A program made the position numbers and the translations under genes. From Gramella sp. AN32 (lineage in GTDB: Bacteria > Bacteroidota > Bacteroidia > Flavobacteriales > Flavobacteriaceae): a DNA stretch of 64,000 nt. The stretch is from positions 434,001 through 498,000 of the forward strand of contig NZ_QEYO01000001.1 in NCBI RefSeq assembly GCF_023718305.1. The letters are read 5' to 3'. Every line of letters starts with the position of its first letter. Position 1 is the first letter of the stretch. The notes under the pieces were generated by a model. That model was not told the DNA's origin. It searched no databases and saw only the letters and a program-made list of their open reading frames with translations. This document shows positions 1-7,978 of the stretch, piece after piece.

Positions 1-1
1 A

Positions 2-97
2 GTTGTAAAGGATAAAAACTTACAATTTGTAGATGATGTTTACGATCAGGATGAAAAAATTTGGAAACTATTGCAACCTACGAATTTAAAAAAGTAG
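2..97 (+). CDS. C-terminal end of a protein, probably an L,D-transpeptidase (partial)
   Basis: An open frame enters from the left edge and ends at a TAG at 95-97, giving the last 31 residues of a protein. The tail reads NLQFVDDVYDQDEKIWKLL, which resembles the extreme C-terminus of YcbB/LdtD-type murein L,D-transpeptidases (a 'LQFRDDIY..D' pattern recalled from the family). It ends 20 bases inside the end of the convergent L,D-transpeptidase-like gene, which fits a cell-wall gene pair. With so little sequence the family call is an inference; that the frame codes is supported by normal composition and the clean stop. Confidence 0.45.
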   Translation, partial: VVKDKNLQFVDDVYDQDEKIWKLLQPTNLKK

Positions 98-809
98 ATT
101 TTTTTTGATAATTAGAATCACTTTTGTGGATATAGACCACAGATTTTCCTTTGATCGTGTTGATTAAATTTTTCGCAATAGAATTTGGAATTGCAGGACA
201 ACCATAACTTCTGCCTAATCTTCCCACTCTTTTTACAAAGGATGGCTCGGCATAATCTGCCCCATGAATAACTACATATCTTTTGCGGGCATTAGAATTA
301 AAGCCTTTTTCAAGCCCATCAATAAACAAGGACAATCCATTTTTCCCGTAATAAGTTTCTCCCGTAAGATAAAACCCAAGAGAACTTTGATGTGAATTAA
401 CCTGGTTGGAAAATTTTTCTGCGAATTTCACCCCGGTATTTTTACCGTGGCTTACTAAATCATTAAAGACAACTTTTTGCGTATCCATATTAAGGATCCA
501 CAATCTTTTTTCTACTGAAGAAAGGTCAAAATCGATGATAGTCAAAAGTGGGTTAGAAATCTTTCCCTCAGCATCAAGCTTCTGATAGCCCTGAATAGCC
601 TTCTCAAAAACAGAAAGCGCAGGCATGGAGCTGTTAATTTCAGTAAAACTGCTGTATAATTCTATAACGGTGATCTCCGCGTTTGTAATATCGGCAGGAA
701 TGTTCTCAGTTAATTTGACAGGTTCTGTAATGGAATTAAGCTCTCGGGCACTGGTAAAAGCAAAGGAAAAAGTAAGTGCAAAAACAACGGTAAGAATTCG
801 GTACTTCAT
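78..809 (-). CDS. Murein L,D-transpeptidase catalytic domain protein (YkuD_2 type)
   Basis: Probable periplasmic enzyme of the L,D-transpeptidase superfamily, which cross-links or modifies peptidoglycan through a cysteine nucleophile. The 243-residue product starts with a signal peptide (about residues 1-20, hydrophobic, ending near TSA). Its C-terminal half has the family hallmarks: His182 in VVIHGADYAE and Cys204 in SYGCPAIP, with arginines between them. The ATG at 809 is preferred over an in-frame TTG two codons upstream because it begins the standard basic-hydrophobic signal sequence. It converges on and overlaps the end of another probable wall enzyme. The exact reaction cannot be read from sequence; the family assignment is firm. 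Confidence 0.85.
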   Translation of the reverse strand: MKYRILTVVFALTFSFAFTSARELNSITEPVKLTENIPADITNAEITVIELYSSFTEINSSMPALSVFEKAIQGYQKLDAEGKISNPLLTIIDFDLSSVEKRLWILNMDTQKVVFNDLVSHGKNTGVKFAEKFSNQVNSHQSSLGFYLTGETYYGKNGLSLFIDGLEKGFNSNARKRYVVIHGADYAEPSFVKRVGRLGRSYGCPAIPNSIAKNLINTIKGKSVVYIHKSDSNYQKKSTFLNS

Positions 810-824
810 ATTCAATCTTCTATA

Positions 825-840
825 TTTTTGTTAACAAAAA
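825..840. promoter_or_regulatory. 16-bp perfect palindrome upstream of the L,D-transpeptidase gene
   Basis: TTTTTGTTAACAAAAA reads the same on both strands and lies 16-31 bases upstream of the ATG of the minus-strand L,D-transpeptidase gene. Its position would suit an operator or part of a promoter, but AT-rich palindromes also arise by chance here. Confidence 0.3.
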
Positions 841-967
841 CCAAAATTTATGCCAACATACAATTTTTATATCTTTTGAAACAAAAATCTCTGTTTTTAA
901 CATTTAAGACATTTATAACGGCTTCCATTAATTATGTTTATTAAAAAATGCTAACTTCACAACGCAA

Positions 968-975
968 TACGTTTG
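968..975 (+). promoter_or_regulatory. Putative -7 promoter element (TACGTTTG) for the M48 protease
   Basis: TACGTTTG matches the Bacteroidota -7 consensus TAnnTTTG. It lies 56 bases before the ATG of the M48 protease gene in an otherwise empty intergenic region. No convincing -33 box was seen. Confidence 0.4.
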
Positions 976-1030
976 TTAATATTTTAAATGCAGCCAATTC
1001 TTATATGTTAAATTTTTAAGTTTTGAATAA

Positions 1031-1801
1031 ATGAGATTCGGAAAAAACATCCTCAGGTTAGTCATAGGGGCAGGAATCATTCTTTTTGGCGTGATAAAAT
1101 TTTGTTCTTCTTCTGAAGACAATCCATATACAGGTGAAAAACAATATGTAGATTTAACACCTGAAGAAGAAATCGCCTTAGGTCAACAAAGTCTATCAGC
1201 GATGGTCGAACAGTATGGCGGATTACATCAAAATCAGCAGGAACAAAATGCAGTGAGAAGTCTAGGTGAAAAATTAGTCAATAACAGCATAGCTTCCTCC
1301 TCTCCTTACGAATTTCAATTTTATCTCTTAGCAGATCCAAAAACAGTCAATGCATTTGCCTTGCCCGGTGGACCAGTCTTTATAACTTATGCACTCTATT
1401 CCCGGTTGGAGAACGAAGACCAGCTGGCTGGTGTACTTGGCCATGAAATTGGTCATGTAATTGGAAGACATTCTGCAGAACGAATGGCGAAGCAGGGTTT
1501 ATCCAATTCTGTTTTAACGGGAGTAGCGGTTGGATCTGAAAGTCAGGGAGCAACCCAGGCCGCAGCGGTTATTGGCAATCTTGTAAATATGAAGTATGGT
1601 AGAGGGGATGAGCTTCAAAGCGATAATCTGGGTGTTAAAATAATGCTCGATGCCGGTTATGATCCGGAAGCCCTGATAAATGTGATGGAAATTTTGAAAA
1701 GAGCAAGTGGCGGCCAGCAGGTTCCGGAATTCCAAAGCACTCATCCAGACCCGGAGAATCGCAAGGAAAAGATTAGGGAAGCCATTGAAGAATATCAGTA
1801 G
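1031..1801 (+). CDS. M48 family metalloprotease, membrane-anchored or exported
   Basis: Zinc-dependent peptidase of family M48, of the bacterial periplasmic type related to YfgC/LoiP. The 256 residues begin with a hydrophobic segment (about 8-25) that is either a signal anchor or a lipoprotein signal: Cys25 follows it, but the preceding residues are not a classic lipobox. The zinc motif HEIGH is at 138-142 and the likely third ligand is Glu194 in GRGDELQSD. Family members act in envelope protein quality control; the substrate here is unknown. It is a single-gene unit with its own candidate promoter, followed by gpmI after 76 bases. Confidence 0.88.
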   Translation: MRFGKNILRLVIGAGIILFGVIKFCSSSEDNPYTGEKQYVDLTPEEEIALGQQSLSAMVEQYGGLHQNQQEQNAVRSLGEKLVNNSIASSSPYEFQFYLLADPKTVNAFALPGGPVFITYALYSRLENEDQLAGVLGHEIGHVIGRHSAERMAKQGLSNSVLTGVAVGSESQGATQAAAVIGNLVNMKYGRGDELQSDNLGVKIMLDAGYDPEALINVMEILKRASGGQQVPEFQSTHPDPENRKEKIREAIEEYQ

Positions 1802-1850
1802 ATTTAATAAAACATTAGTACCAAAATTTTATGATATACCCCAATGTTGT

Positions 1851-1858
1851 TAACTTTG
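1851..1858 (+). promoter_or_regulatory. Putative -7 promoter element (TAACTTTG) for gpmI
   Basis: TAACTTTG fits TAnnTTTG and sits 19 bases before the gpmI ATG; a T-rich stretch at 1827-1830 is about 20 bases upstream. The element lies inside an inverted repeat, CCCCAA (1839-1844) against TTGGGG (1856-1861), which could be a regulator site or a short hairpin. Confidence 0.45.
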
Positions 1859-1877
1859 GGGGTTAAATTTTTTCCCT

Positions 1878-3395
1878 ATGAATAATAAGGTTCTTTTAAT
1901 GATATTGGATGGCTGGGGTATAACCGAGGATCCGGAAGTCTCTGCAATCGCAAAGGCAAAAACACCATTTATGGACTCTTTACCCGATAAATTTCCACAC
2001 GCTAGCCTTCGAACCGATGGTATGAACGTAGGACTACCTGAAGGGCAAATGGGAAACAGTGAAGTGGGCCATATGAACCTTGGCGCCGGAAGGATCGTTT
2101 ATCAGGATTTAGTGAAAATAAATATGGCGGTTGAAAAAAACACCTTAATTCAGGAACCTGTTCTGGAAGAAGCCTTTAACTACGCTAAAATAAATAATAA
2201 GCCTGTTCATTTTATAGGATTGGTAAGTGACGGGGGAGTTCATTCCCACATCAACCATCTCAAAGGTTTGCTTTCTGCTGCCGATCAATTAGGCGTAAAA
2301 GAAAAATATGTCCATGCCTTTACTGATGGTAGAGATGTAGATCCTCATTCAGGAAAAGATTTTATTGCAGATTTACTTCCCTTTTTAGAGGAAACTAATT
2401 CCAAACTTGCTTCAATAATTGGAAGATATTATGCCATGGACCGTGACAAGCGATGGGAACGTGTAAAAATGGCCTATGATCTTATTGTAAAGGGAAAAGG
2501 TGAAAAAACGCAGGATGCGATTGGTAAAATCCAGGAGAGTTATAATGAAGATGTTTCTGATGAATTTATTAAGCCCATTGTTTTAACTGGTAGCAATAAT
2601 GAACCGGTTGCTTTACTACAGGAAAAGGATGTAGTGATCTTTTTCAATTTTAGGACAGATAGGGGAAGGCAACTAACGCAGGCTCTTACTCAGAATGATT
2701 TCCCAGAATATGATATGAAAAAAATGACATTGTATTACGTAACCATGACGAAATATGATGACAGTTTTTCTAATATCAATGTAATTTTCAGGAAAGATAA
2801 TATCCGGGCTACCTTAGGTGAAGTTTTAGAATATCAGGGTAAAAAACAAATCAGGATCGCAGAAACTGAAAAATACCCACATGTTACATTTTTCTTTTCC
2901 GGAGGAAGGGAAGAACCTTTTAAAGGGGAAAGCAGGATTATGTGCAATTCTCCAAAGGTGGCTACTTATGACCTTCAACCAGAAATGAGTGCCTATGAAA
3001 TTAGGGATAAAATTATTCCGGAATTAAATGCTGAATCTGCAGATTTCATCTGTCTGAATTTTGCAAATGCAGATATGGTTGGCCATACTGGTGATTTTCA
3101 AGCAGCGGTTAAGGCATGTGAAACCGTTGATGCATGTGCCAAAGAAGTAGCTGAAGCAGCCTATGAAAATGGATATTCCGTAATTATTATTGCTGATCAT
3201 GGAAATTCCGAGGTAATGAAAAACCCCGATGGAAGCCCTAATACTGCGCATACTACCAATCCGGTTCCATTAATTTTAATGAATAGGGATATAAAATCTA
3301 TCAAAAACGGTAAGTTAGGGAATATTGCTCCGACTATCCTAAAGCTTATGGGAATTACGAAGCCGGATTTGATGACAGAAGAACCTTTAATTTAA
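1878..3395 (+). CDS. gpmI: 2,3-bisphosphoglycerate-independent phosphoglycerate mutase
   Basis: Cytosolic glycolytic and gluconeogenic enzyme that interconverts 3- and 2-phosphoglycerate with Mn2+ and a phosphoserine intermediate. The 505 residues match the family length (about 510). The N-terminus MNNKVLLMILDGWG carries metal ligand Asp11, and the catalytic serine is Ser61 in EGQMGNSEVGHMNLGAG. The C-terminal metal site is seen in NFANADMVGHTG and IIIADHGNSE. It is followed after 5 bases by the thioredoxin-like lipoprotein gene, so the two are probably cotranscribed. Identification is secure. Confidence 0.97.
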   Translation: MNNKVLLMILDGWGITEDPEVSAIAKAKTPFMDSLPDKFPHASLRTDGMNVGLPEGQMGNSEVGHMNLGAGRIVYQDLVKINMAVEKNTLIQEPVLEEAFNYAKINNKPVHFIGLVSDGGVHSHINHLKGLLSAADQLGVKEKYVHAFTDGRDVDPHSGKDFIADLLPFLEETNSKLASIIGRYYAMDRDKRWERVKMAYDLIVKGKGEKTQDAIGKIQESYNEDVSDEFIKPIVLTGSNNEPVALLQEKDVVIFFNFRTDRGRQLTQALTQNDFPEYDMKKMTLYYVTMTKYDDSFSNINVIFRKDNIRATLGEVLEYQGKKQIRIAETEKYPHVTFFFSGGREEPFKGESRIMCNSPKVATYDLQPEMSAYEIRDKIIPELNAESADFICLNFANADMVGHTGDFQAAVKACETVDACAKEVAEAAYENGYSVIIIADHGNSEVMKNPDGSPNTAHTTNPVPLILMNRDIKSIKNGKLGNIAPTILKLMGITKPDLMTEEPLI

Positions 3396-3400
3396 CTTAA

Positions 3401-4021
3401 ATGAAAAGACTTTTTATTCTAATTGCAGCTGTAGGCATAAGTTGTAATTCAACTAAAACCACCACTTCAGAGCCAGCATCTTCTTCAACAGAGGCTGTAA
3501 GTACTAAAGTAAATATGGATACTAAAACCAAAATTGAAACTGAAGTAGTAAAAACTTCAGAAAATCATAAAATTCCCAAAGACATGCTCCTTGGAAAATT
3601 TCATAAGGAAGAGCTAAAACAGGCACCATTTAAATCCTGGTTCACTCCCGGATATGAGGATTACACTCCCAGTAAAGAAGCGATGGAAGTGATTAAAGAA
3701 AACATCAATGACTATGATATTACTTTATTAATGGGGACGTGGTGCGGTGATAGTAAAAGAGAAACTCCAAAATTTCTTAAAATTCTTGATAATGCGGGTT
3801 ATGATTATGAAAAATTACAGCTCATAGCGGTAGATCGGGGTAAAAAAACACCCTTGGATATTGAAGAAGAGTTAGAAATTATCCGGGTACCTACCATTGT
3901 ATTTTTCAAAAACGGTAAAGAAGTAAACCGATTTGTAGAATATCCACAGGGAAATAGTATCGAAGATGACATTGCCAATATTGTAAGCGGGGAAAATTAT
4001 AAAAACTCTTACGCAGATTAA
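3401..4021 (+). CDS. Thioredoxin-fold lipoprotein with a single active-site cysteine
   Basis: The 206-residue product begins MKRLFILIAAVGISCNS, a lipoprotein signal with the acceptor cysteine at 15, then a Ser/Thr-rich linker. The thioredoxin fold occupies about residues 100-200: strand TLLMGTWCGDS, later VPTIVFFKNGKEV with the cis-proline. The redox motif is Cys-Gly-Asp-Ser rather than Cys-x-x-Cys, so the second thiol is missing and a classic dithiol exchange is not possible. Related flavobacterial proteins are annotated as 'thioredoxin family protein'. It probably faces the periplasm on a membrane; its role is unknown. It lies 5 bases after gpmI and 14 before the next gene. Confidence 0.8.
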   Translation: MKRLFILIAAVGISCNSTKTTTSEPASSSTEAVSTKVNMDTKTKIETEVVKTSENHKIPKDMLLGKFHKEELKQAPFKSWFTPGYEDYTPSKEAMEVIKENINDYDITLLMGTWCGDSKRETPKFLKILDNAGYDYEKLQLIAVDRGKKTPLDIEEELEIIRVPTIVFFKNGKEVNRFVEYPQGNSIEDDIANIVSGENYKNSYAD

Positions 4022-4035
4022 TTAAAAAACAAACT

Positions 4036-4440
4036 ATGCCGAAATCTCTCACAATTGCTGTGGATTTTGACGGAACAATTGTAGAAAATAAATTTCCTGA
4101 AATAGGTAAACCAATGCTTTTCGCATTTGAATCATTGCGAAAACTTCAGGAAGAAGGTCATCGATTAATTTTATGGACCTACAGGCATGGAGTTAAATTA
4201 GATGATGCCGTAGAATTTTGCGGGAAGAATGGCTTAAAATTTCATGCAATCAATAAAAGTTATCCTGAAGAGGAATTTGATGACACTATAAGTCGAAAAA
4301 TCCTTGCCGATATTTTTATTGATGATAGAAATCTTGGGGGCATGAAAGGTTGGGGTGAAATTTATCATTCCCTCTCTTTACAGAAACCTGATCAAAAATT
4401 AAAAAAGAAAAAAAAATCCGGACTTTTCGGAAGATTTTAG
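4036..4440 (+). CDS. Small HAD-like phosphatase (BT0820-type hydrolase)
   Basis: A 134-residue cytosolic protein of the haloacid dehalogenase superfamily. Motif I is DFDGT with the nucleophile and acid at Asp10 and Asp12, and the late acidic motif is IFIDDRNLGG. The segment LILWTYRHG supplies the motif II region. Small stand-alone domains of this kind are common in Bacteroidota; the substrate is unknown. The C-terminus is a lysine-rich tail (KLKKKKKSG) that may bind nucleic acid or membrane. It sits between the thioredoxin-like gene and map with short gaps, suggesting one operon. Confidence 0.8.
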   Translation: MPKSLTIAVDFDGTIVENKFPEIGKPMLFAFESLRKLQEEGHRLILWTYRHGVKLDDAVEFCGKNGLKFHAINKSYPEEEFDDTISRKILADIFIDDRNLGGMKGWGEIYHSLSLQKPDQKLKKKKKSGLFGRF

Positions 4441-4446
4441 ACTAAA

Positions 4447-5262
4447 ATGATAATACCAAAATCCAGCGAAGAAATAGAATTAATGCGTGAAAGCGCTCTT
4501 ATTGTTTCCAAAACTTTGGGAATTCTTGCCCCGGAAATTAAGCCTGGTGTTACCACCTTATATCTGGATAAACTTGCTGAAGAGTTTATTCGCGATCACG
4601 GCGCCGAGCCAGGATTTTTAGGCCTCTATGATTTCCCTAATACCTTATGCATGAGCCCTAACGCCCAGGTTGTACATGGAATCCCCAATGAAACTCCTTT
4701 ACAGGATGGGGATATTATCTCGATAGACTGTGGCGCAGTTAAAAATGGTTTTTACGGCGATCATGCCTATACTTTTGAGGTAGGCGAAGTTCTTCCGGAA
4801 ACCAAAAAATTACTTGAGGTCACCAAAGAATCACTCTATGTGGGTATTGCTGAATTTAAATCTGGAAACCGTACAGGTGATGTAGGATACGCTATTCAGA
4901 AATATACAGAAGATCACGGTTATGGCGTGGTAAGGGAATTAGTTGGTCATGGCCTTGGGAAAACAATGCATGAAGATCCTGAAATGCCGAATTATGGCAA
5001 ACGTGGCCGCGGAAAAAAATTCGTAGAAGGAATGGTTGTAGCTATTGAACCTATGATCAATTTAGGAACCAAAAGAATAAAGCAATTGCCCGATGGATGG
5101 ACTATCTTAACGGCCGATAACAAACCAAGTGCACATTTCGAACATAATGTTGCCCTTGTAGATGGTAAGCCAGAGCTGCTATCGACCTTTCAATATATTT
5201 ATGAATCTTTAAACCTTAAAACCAACGAAGAAAATCAATTTAGAGTAAAAATTTATGATTAA
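4447..5262 (+). CDS. map: Type I methionine aminopeptidase
   Basis: Removes the N-terminal methionine from nascent proteins in the cytosol using a dinuclear metal centre. The 271 residues show the pita-bread signature: the two Asp ligands in SIDCGAVKNGFYGDHAYTF, His in ELVGHGLGKTMHEDP, and Glu ligands in VVAIEPM and AHFEHNVAL. It lacks the N-terminal extension of type II enzymes. The last 8 bases overlap the start of the next gene, which indicates translational coupling with an HNH-type protein. Identification is secure. Confidence 0.96.
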   Translation: MIIPKSSEEIELMRESALIVSKTLGILAPEIKPGVTTLYLDKLAEEFIRDHGAEPGFLGLYDFPNTLCMSPNAQVVHGIPNETPLQDGDIISIDCGAVKNGFYGDHAYTFEVGEVLPETKKLLEVTKESLYVGIAEFKSGNRTGDVGYAIQKYTEDHGYGVVRELVGHGLGKTMHEDPEMPNYGKRGRGKKFVEGMVVAIEPMINLGTKRIKQLPDGWTILTADNKPSAHFEHNVALVDGKPELLSTFQYIYESLNLKTNEENQFRVKIYD

Positions 5263-5818
5263 AAGTTACAGACAGGAAATCTGGAAAACCCTACATAAAG
5301 ATTCCTGGGAAGACCGCTTCATTTATAAAGTGTCTAATTTTGGAAGAATGATAAGTTATATCAAAGATCCTAAAGGCACTTTAATGACAGGCGGTAAAGT
5401 AGGTGGATATGTAAATTTTGCGGTAAGATTAAAGAATGGAAAACACAAAACGTATTACATTCATAGAATTGTCGCTGAGTTATTTTTAGACAAGAAAGAA
5501 GATGACAAATACGTAATTCACAAGAATTTTGTGAAAAATGACAATCGTGTTGTTAATCTTGATTGGGCAACCAAAGATGAATGGGTAAAACACCAGTACA
5601 ATAGCCCAAAGGTTAAGGAAAACAAGGAAAAACGAAGGCTTAGAAAGGTTGTTTCCTATTCTAAACTTACCTATTCCCAGGCCGTGATCCTGAAGAAAAA
5701 ATTGCTGGATCCAAACAGGAAAACCCGCATCAGGATATTGGCCAAACAATTTGGTGTTTCAGAAATGCAACTGTACCGCATAAAATCTGGAGAAAACTGG
5801 GGAGATATAGAAGTATAA
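5255..5818 (+). CDS. NUMOD4 / HNH-type endonuclease-like protein
   Basis: The 187 residues have the order seen in free-standing homing-type HNH nucleases. A NUMOD4 DNA-binding motif comes near the start (IYKVSNFGRMISY). An HNH_3-like segment follows (YYIHRIVAELFLDKK ... VVNLDWATKDEWVKHQ). A C-terminal helix-turn-helix ends the protein (ILAKQFGVSEMQLYRIKSG). The usual Asp-His of the nuclease core reads VIHKNFVKNDN, so catalysis may be altered or lost. It overlaps map by 8 bases and its stop abuts the methyltransferase ATG (TAAATG), so it is embedded in a housekeeping operon. This may be a domesticated nuclease used for DNA binding; the function is unknown. Confidence 0.75.
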   Translation: MIKSYRQEIWKTLHKDSWEDRFIYKVSNFGRMISYIKDPKGTLMTGGKVGGYVNFAVRLKNGKHKTYYIHRIVAELFLDKKEDDKYVIHKNFVKNDNRVVNLDWATKDEWVKHQYNSPKVKENKEKRRLRKVVSYSKLTYSQAVILKKKLLDPNRKTRIRILAKQFGVSEMQLYRIKSGENWGDIEV

Positions 5819-6580
5819 ATGAAGTTTTTCAAACTGGCCTTAAATTCGATTCCTAGGCCGTTACTTATTAGAGTCAGCTATCTTCTAAGGCCATTTTTGA
5901 AATTTTATTACAATGGTACTCGCTATGAAGATCCCATAGATGGTGAAACCTTTAGGAGATTTTTACCTTATGGTTACGAAAACCAACGGGATAATGTGCT
6001 CTCTCCTTCCACCCTTTCTCTTGAAAGGCATAGGCTCCTATGGCTTTTTTTAAAAAATGAAACTGAATTCTTTACCCGCCAATTAAAGGTTTTACATTTT
6101 GCCCCGGAACAGGCTTTCTATAAAAGGTTTAGGAAATTAAAGAATCTCGATTATATCACCACCGACCTTAATTCTCCCCTGGCCGATGTAAAAGCCGATA
6201 TTTGTGATTTACCTTTTGAAGATCATAGTTTTGATTTTATTCTATGCAATCACGTACTTGAGCATATTCCAGATGACACCAAAGCAATGCAGGAAATTTA
6301 CCGGATTTTAAAAAAAGATGGGACTGCAATTCTACAAATCCCTCAGGACCTTACCCGGCAGGAAACTTTTCAGGATGATTCTATTATAGATCCTAAAGAT
6401 CGCGCGAGAATTTTTGGGCAGTATGACCATGTTAGGGTCTACGGAAGGGATTATTTTGATAAGCTGAGATCTATAGGCTTTAAAGTGGAAGAAGTTGATT
6501 ACACTTCAAAATTTAGTGATACCGAAATAGATAAATTTCGGCTTGCAAAAGGTGAGATCATTCCTGTTTGCTACAAGTAA
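5819..6580 (+). CDS. Class I SAM-dependent methyltransferase
   Basis: A 253-residue protein with a methyltransferase core at about residues 90-200. Its strand order is recognisable in VLHFAPEQAF, DYITTDLNSPLADVKADICD, DFILCNHVLEHIPDDTKAM and EIYRILKKDGTAILQIP. The last three match the Methyltransf_11 family well, but motif I lacks the usual GxGxG loop and reads HFAPE. The N-terminal 90 residues (RPLLIRVSYLLRPFLKFYY, basic and hydrophobic) may contact membrane. The substrate is unknown. It starts directly at the stop of the HNH-type gene and meets apbE end to end with no spacer. Confidence 0.85.
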   Translation: MKFFKLALNSIPRPLLIRVSYLLRPFLKFYYNGTRYEDPIDGETFRRFLPYGYENQRDNVLSPSTLSLERHRLLWLFLKNETEFFTRQLKVLHFAPEQAFYKRFRKLKNLDYITTDLNSPLADVKADICDLPFEDHSFDFILCNHVLEHIPDDTKAMQEIYRILKKDGTAILQIPQDLTRQETFQDDSIIDPKDRARIFGQYDHVRVYGRDYFDKLRSIGFKVEEVDYTSKFSDTEIDKFRLAKGEIIPVCYK

Positions 6581-7579
6581 CTATTGATATTTAAACCCTG
6601 GCGAGTTATAAATTTTTACCTGCCCGTTTTCAGAAGAATAGACTAAGTAAACCTGTATGTCTAATTTTTCTGCCAAATCGCGGGAGCTTTCAAATCCCAT
6701 CGCCATAAAAGCTGTGGCATACCCATCGGCCATCATACAGGTTTCAGCCAGGACTGAAGCACTAAGTAAATTACTTTTTTCAGCTTTACCGGTTAAAGGA
6801 TTTATGGTATGAACAAATTTTTGGCCAGTGAGGCTATCTTCTCTAAATTTTCTATAATTCCCAGATGTCGCCATCGCCGAATTGTTCAATTCTAAAGTAG
6901 CTTTCAAGACCCTATCCCCTTCTTGCTGCATAGGATCATCTATCCCTACAACCCAGTTGGCATCCTTATCCAAATTTTTTCCCTTCGCCCTTAATTCCCC
7001 CCCTAATTCAACCAGGTAATTATCAACATCATTAGATTCTAAAAAATCGGCGATCACATCAATGGTATATCCTTTTGCAATCGCGTTGAAATCAAGATAA
7101 ATCATGGCATCCTTTTTCTGAATGGTATTATCTGTACTAAGTTCAATATTATTAAAACCAACAAGTTGTTGCAAAGAATCTAAAACAGGTCTGTCAAGTT
7201 GTTTGATAGGTTTCCCCGGACCAAAACCATAAGCATTTACTAATATTCCCACGGTTGGATCAAAATAGCCCTGAGACTTATTGTAGACATCTTTAGAGGC
7301 TTCAAAAACTTTTCTGAAGTGATCATCAACAACAACCAGTGTATCGCCACGATTGATCTTTGAAATGTCAGATTTTGTAGTATAAGTGCTTAAAGAATGA
7401 TTGATTACGCTAAAAATACTATCGAGAGACGACTCAAAATTTTCCAGAGGTCCTTCAGAAAAAAATTGAATATTATACGTTGTTCCTAACGCTTCTCCTG
7501 TATATACTTGTCCTAAACCATTCTTAGGATTACAGGAAAAAAGAAATAAAGCAGAGAAAAAGAAAATGTAATATTTCAT
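6581..7579 (-). CDS. apbE: FAD:protein FMN transferase
   Basis: Attaches FMN covalently to a threonine of partner proteins in the periplasm, here most likely NqrB and NqrC. The 332 residues begin with a lipoprotein signal (LFLFSCNPK, Cys16). Family motifs include ALGTTYNIQFF near the start, FDPTVGILVNAYGFG, VELGGELRAKG and KFVHTINPLTGKAEKSN. It is the last gene of the nqr cluster, 3 bases after the small NQR-associated gene, an arrangement that ties flavinylation to the complex. Identification is secure. Confidence 0.95.
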   Translation of the reverse strand: MKYYIFFFSALFLFSCNPKNGLGQVYTGEALGTTYNIQFFSEGPLENFESSLDSIFSVINHSLSTYTTKSDISKINRGDTLVVVDDHFRKVFEASKDVYNKSQGYFDPTVGILVNAYGFGPGKPIKQLDRPVLDSLQQLVGFNNIELSTDNTIQKKDAMIYLDFNAIAKGYTIDVIADFLESNDVDNYLVELGGELRAKGKNLDKDANWVVGIDDPMQQEGDRVLKATLELNNSAMATSGNYRKFREDSLTGQKFVHTINPLTGKAEKSNLLSASVLAETCMMADGYATAFMAMGFESSRDLAEKLDIQVYLVYSSENGQVKIYNSPGFKYQ

Positions 7580-7582
7580 ATC

Positions 7583-7939
7583 CTAAAATTCTATCCAACC
7601 GGCATAATTTACTACATAATCTTCATCGCTGGTAATGGGATTTTCATAATTTTTTGAATTTGCCAGTCCAACACCGGCGTAGAAAGTCTTCGCATTAAAC
7701 TTTTGCGCATGATCCTTTATATCTTTCATAAAAACAGGATCAAAAGCTTTAGGGTCATCTGGATATTCTATCGCCCTTACGATTATAAAATGAAGTCCTT
7801 TGTCTTTTAGGGCAACAAACTGCGGGTTTCTTTTCAGCTTACTGTTTACCCCTAAAAATTCATAACCATGATCTTCGAGGTCTTTCCCCACAATATTCAT
7901 GGCGAGATTATGCAATTCCTGAGGTGTAAGTTTCGGCAT
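7583..7939 (-). CDS. Small NQR-associated conserved protein (118 residues)
   Basis: A soluble 118-residue protein without a signal peptide or membrane segment, starting MPKLTPQELHNLAMNIVG. It lies between nqrF and apbE. From memory, homologs in flavobacteria are often labelled 'NQR subunit F' although this protein has none of the NqrF cofactor sites: no 2Fe-2S cysteines and no FAD or NADH motifs. It has no cysteine at all. Its position between a subunit gene and the maturation gene suggests a role in assembly or regulation of the complex, which is inference. A hairpin terminator lies between it and nqrF. Confidence 0.7.
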   Translation of the reverse strand: MPKLTPQELHNLAMNIVGKDLEDHGYEFLGVNSKLKRNPQFVALKDKGLHFIIVRAIEYPDDPKAFDPVFMKDIKDHAQKFNAKTFYAGVGLANSKNYENPITSDEDYVVNYAGWIEF

Positions 7940-7950
7940 AATTAAATATA

Positions 7951-7972
7951 AAAAATCCCGCCGAAGCGGGAT
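7951..7972 (-). terminator. Intrinsic terminator after nqrF
   Basis: On the minus strand ATCCCGC-TTCG-GCGGGAT is followed by a run of T. This is a perfect 7-bp stem with a stable UUCG tetraloop, 7 bases after the nqrF stop and 11 before the ATG of the small NQR-associated gene. It should reduce transcription of that gene and apbE relative to the nqr subunits. Confidence 0.8.
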
Positions 7973-7978
7973 CGTATT

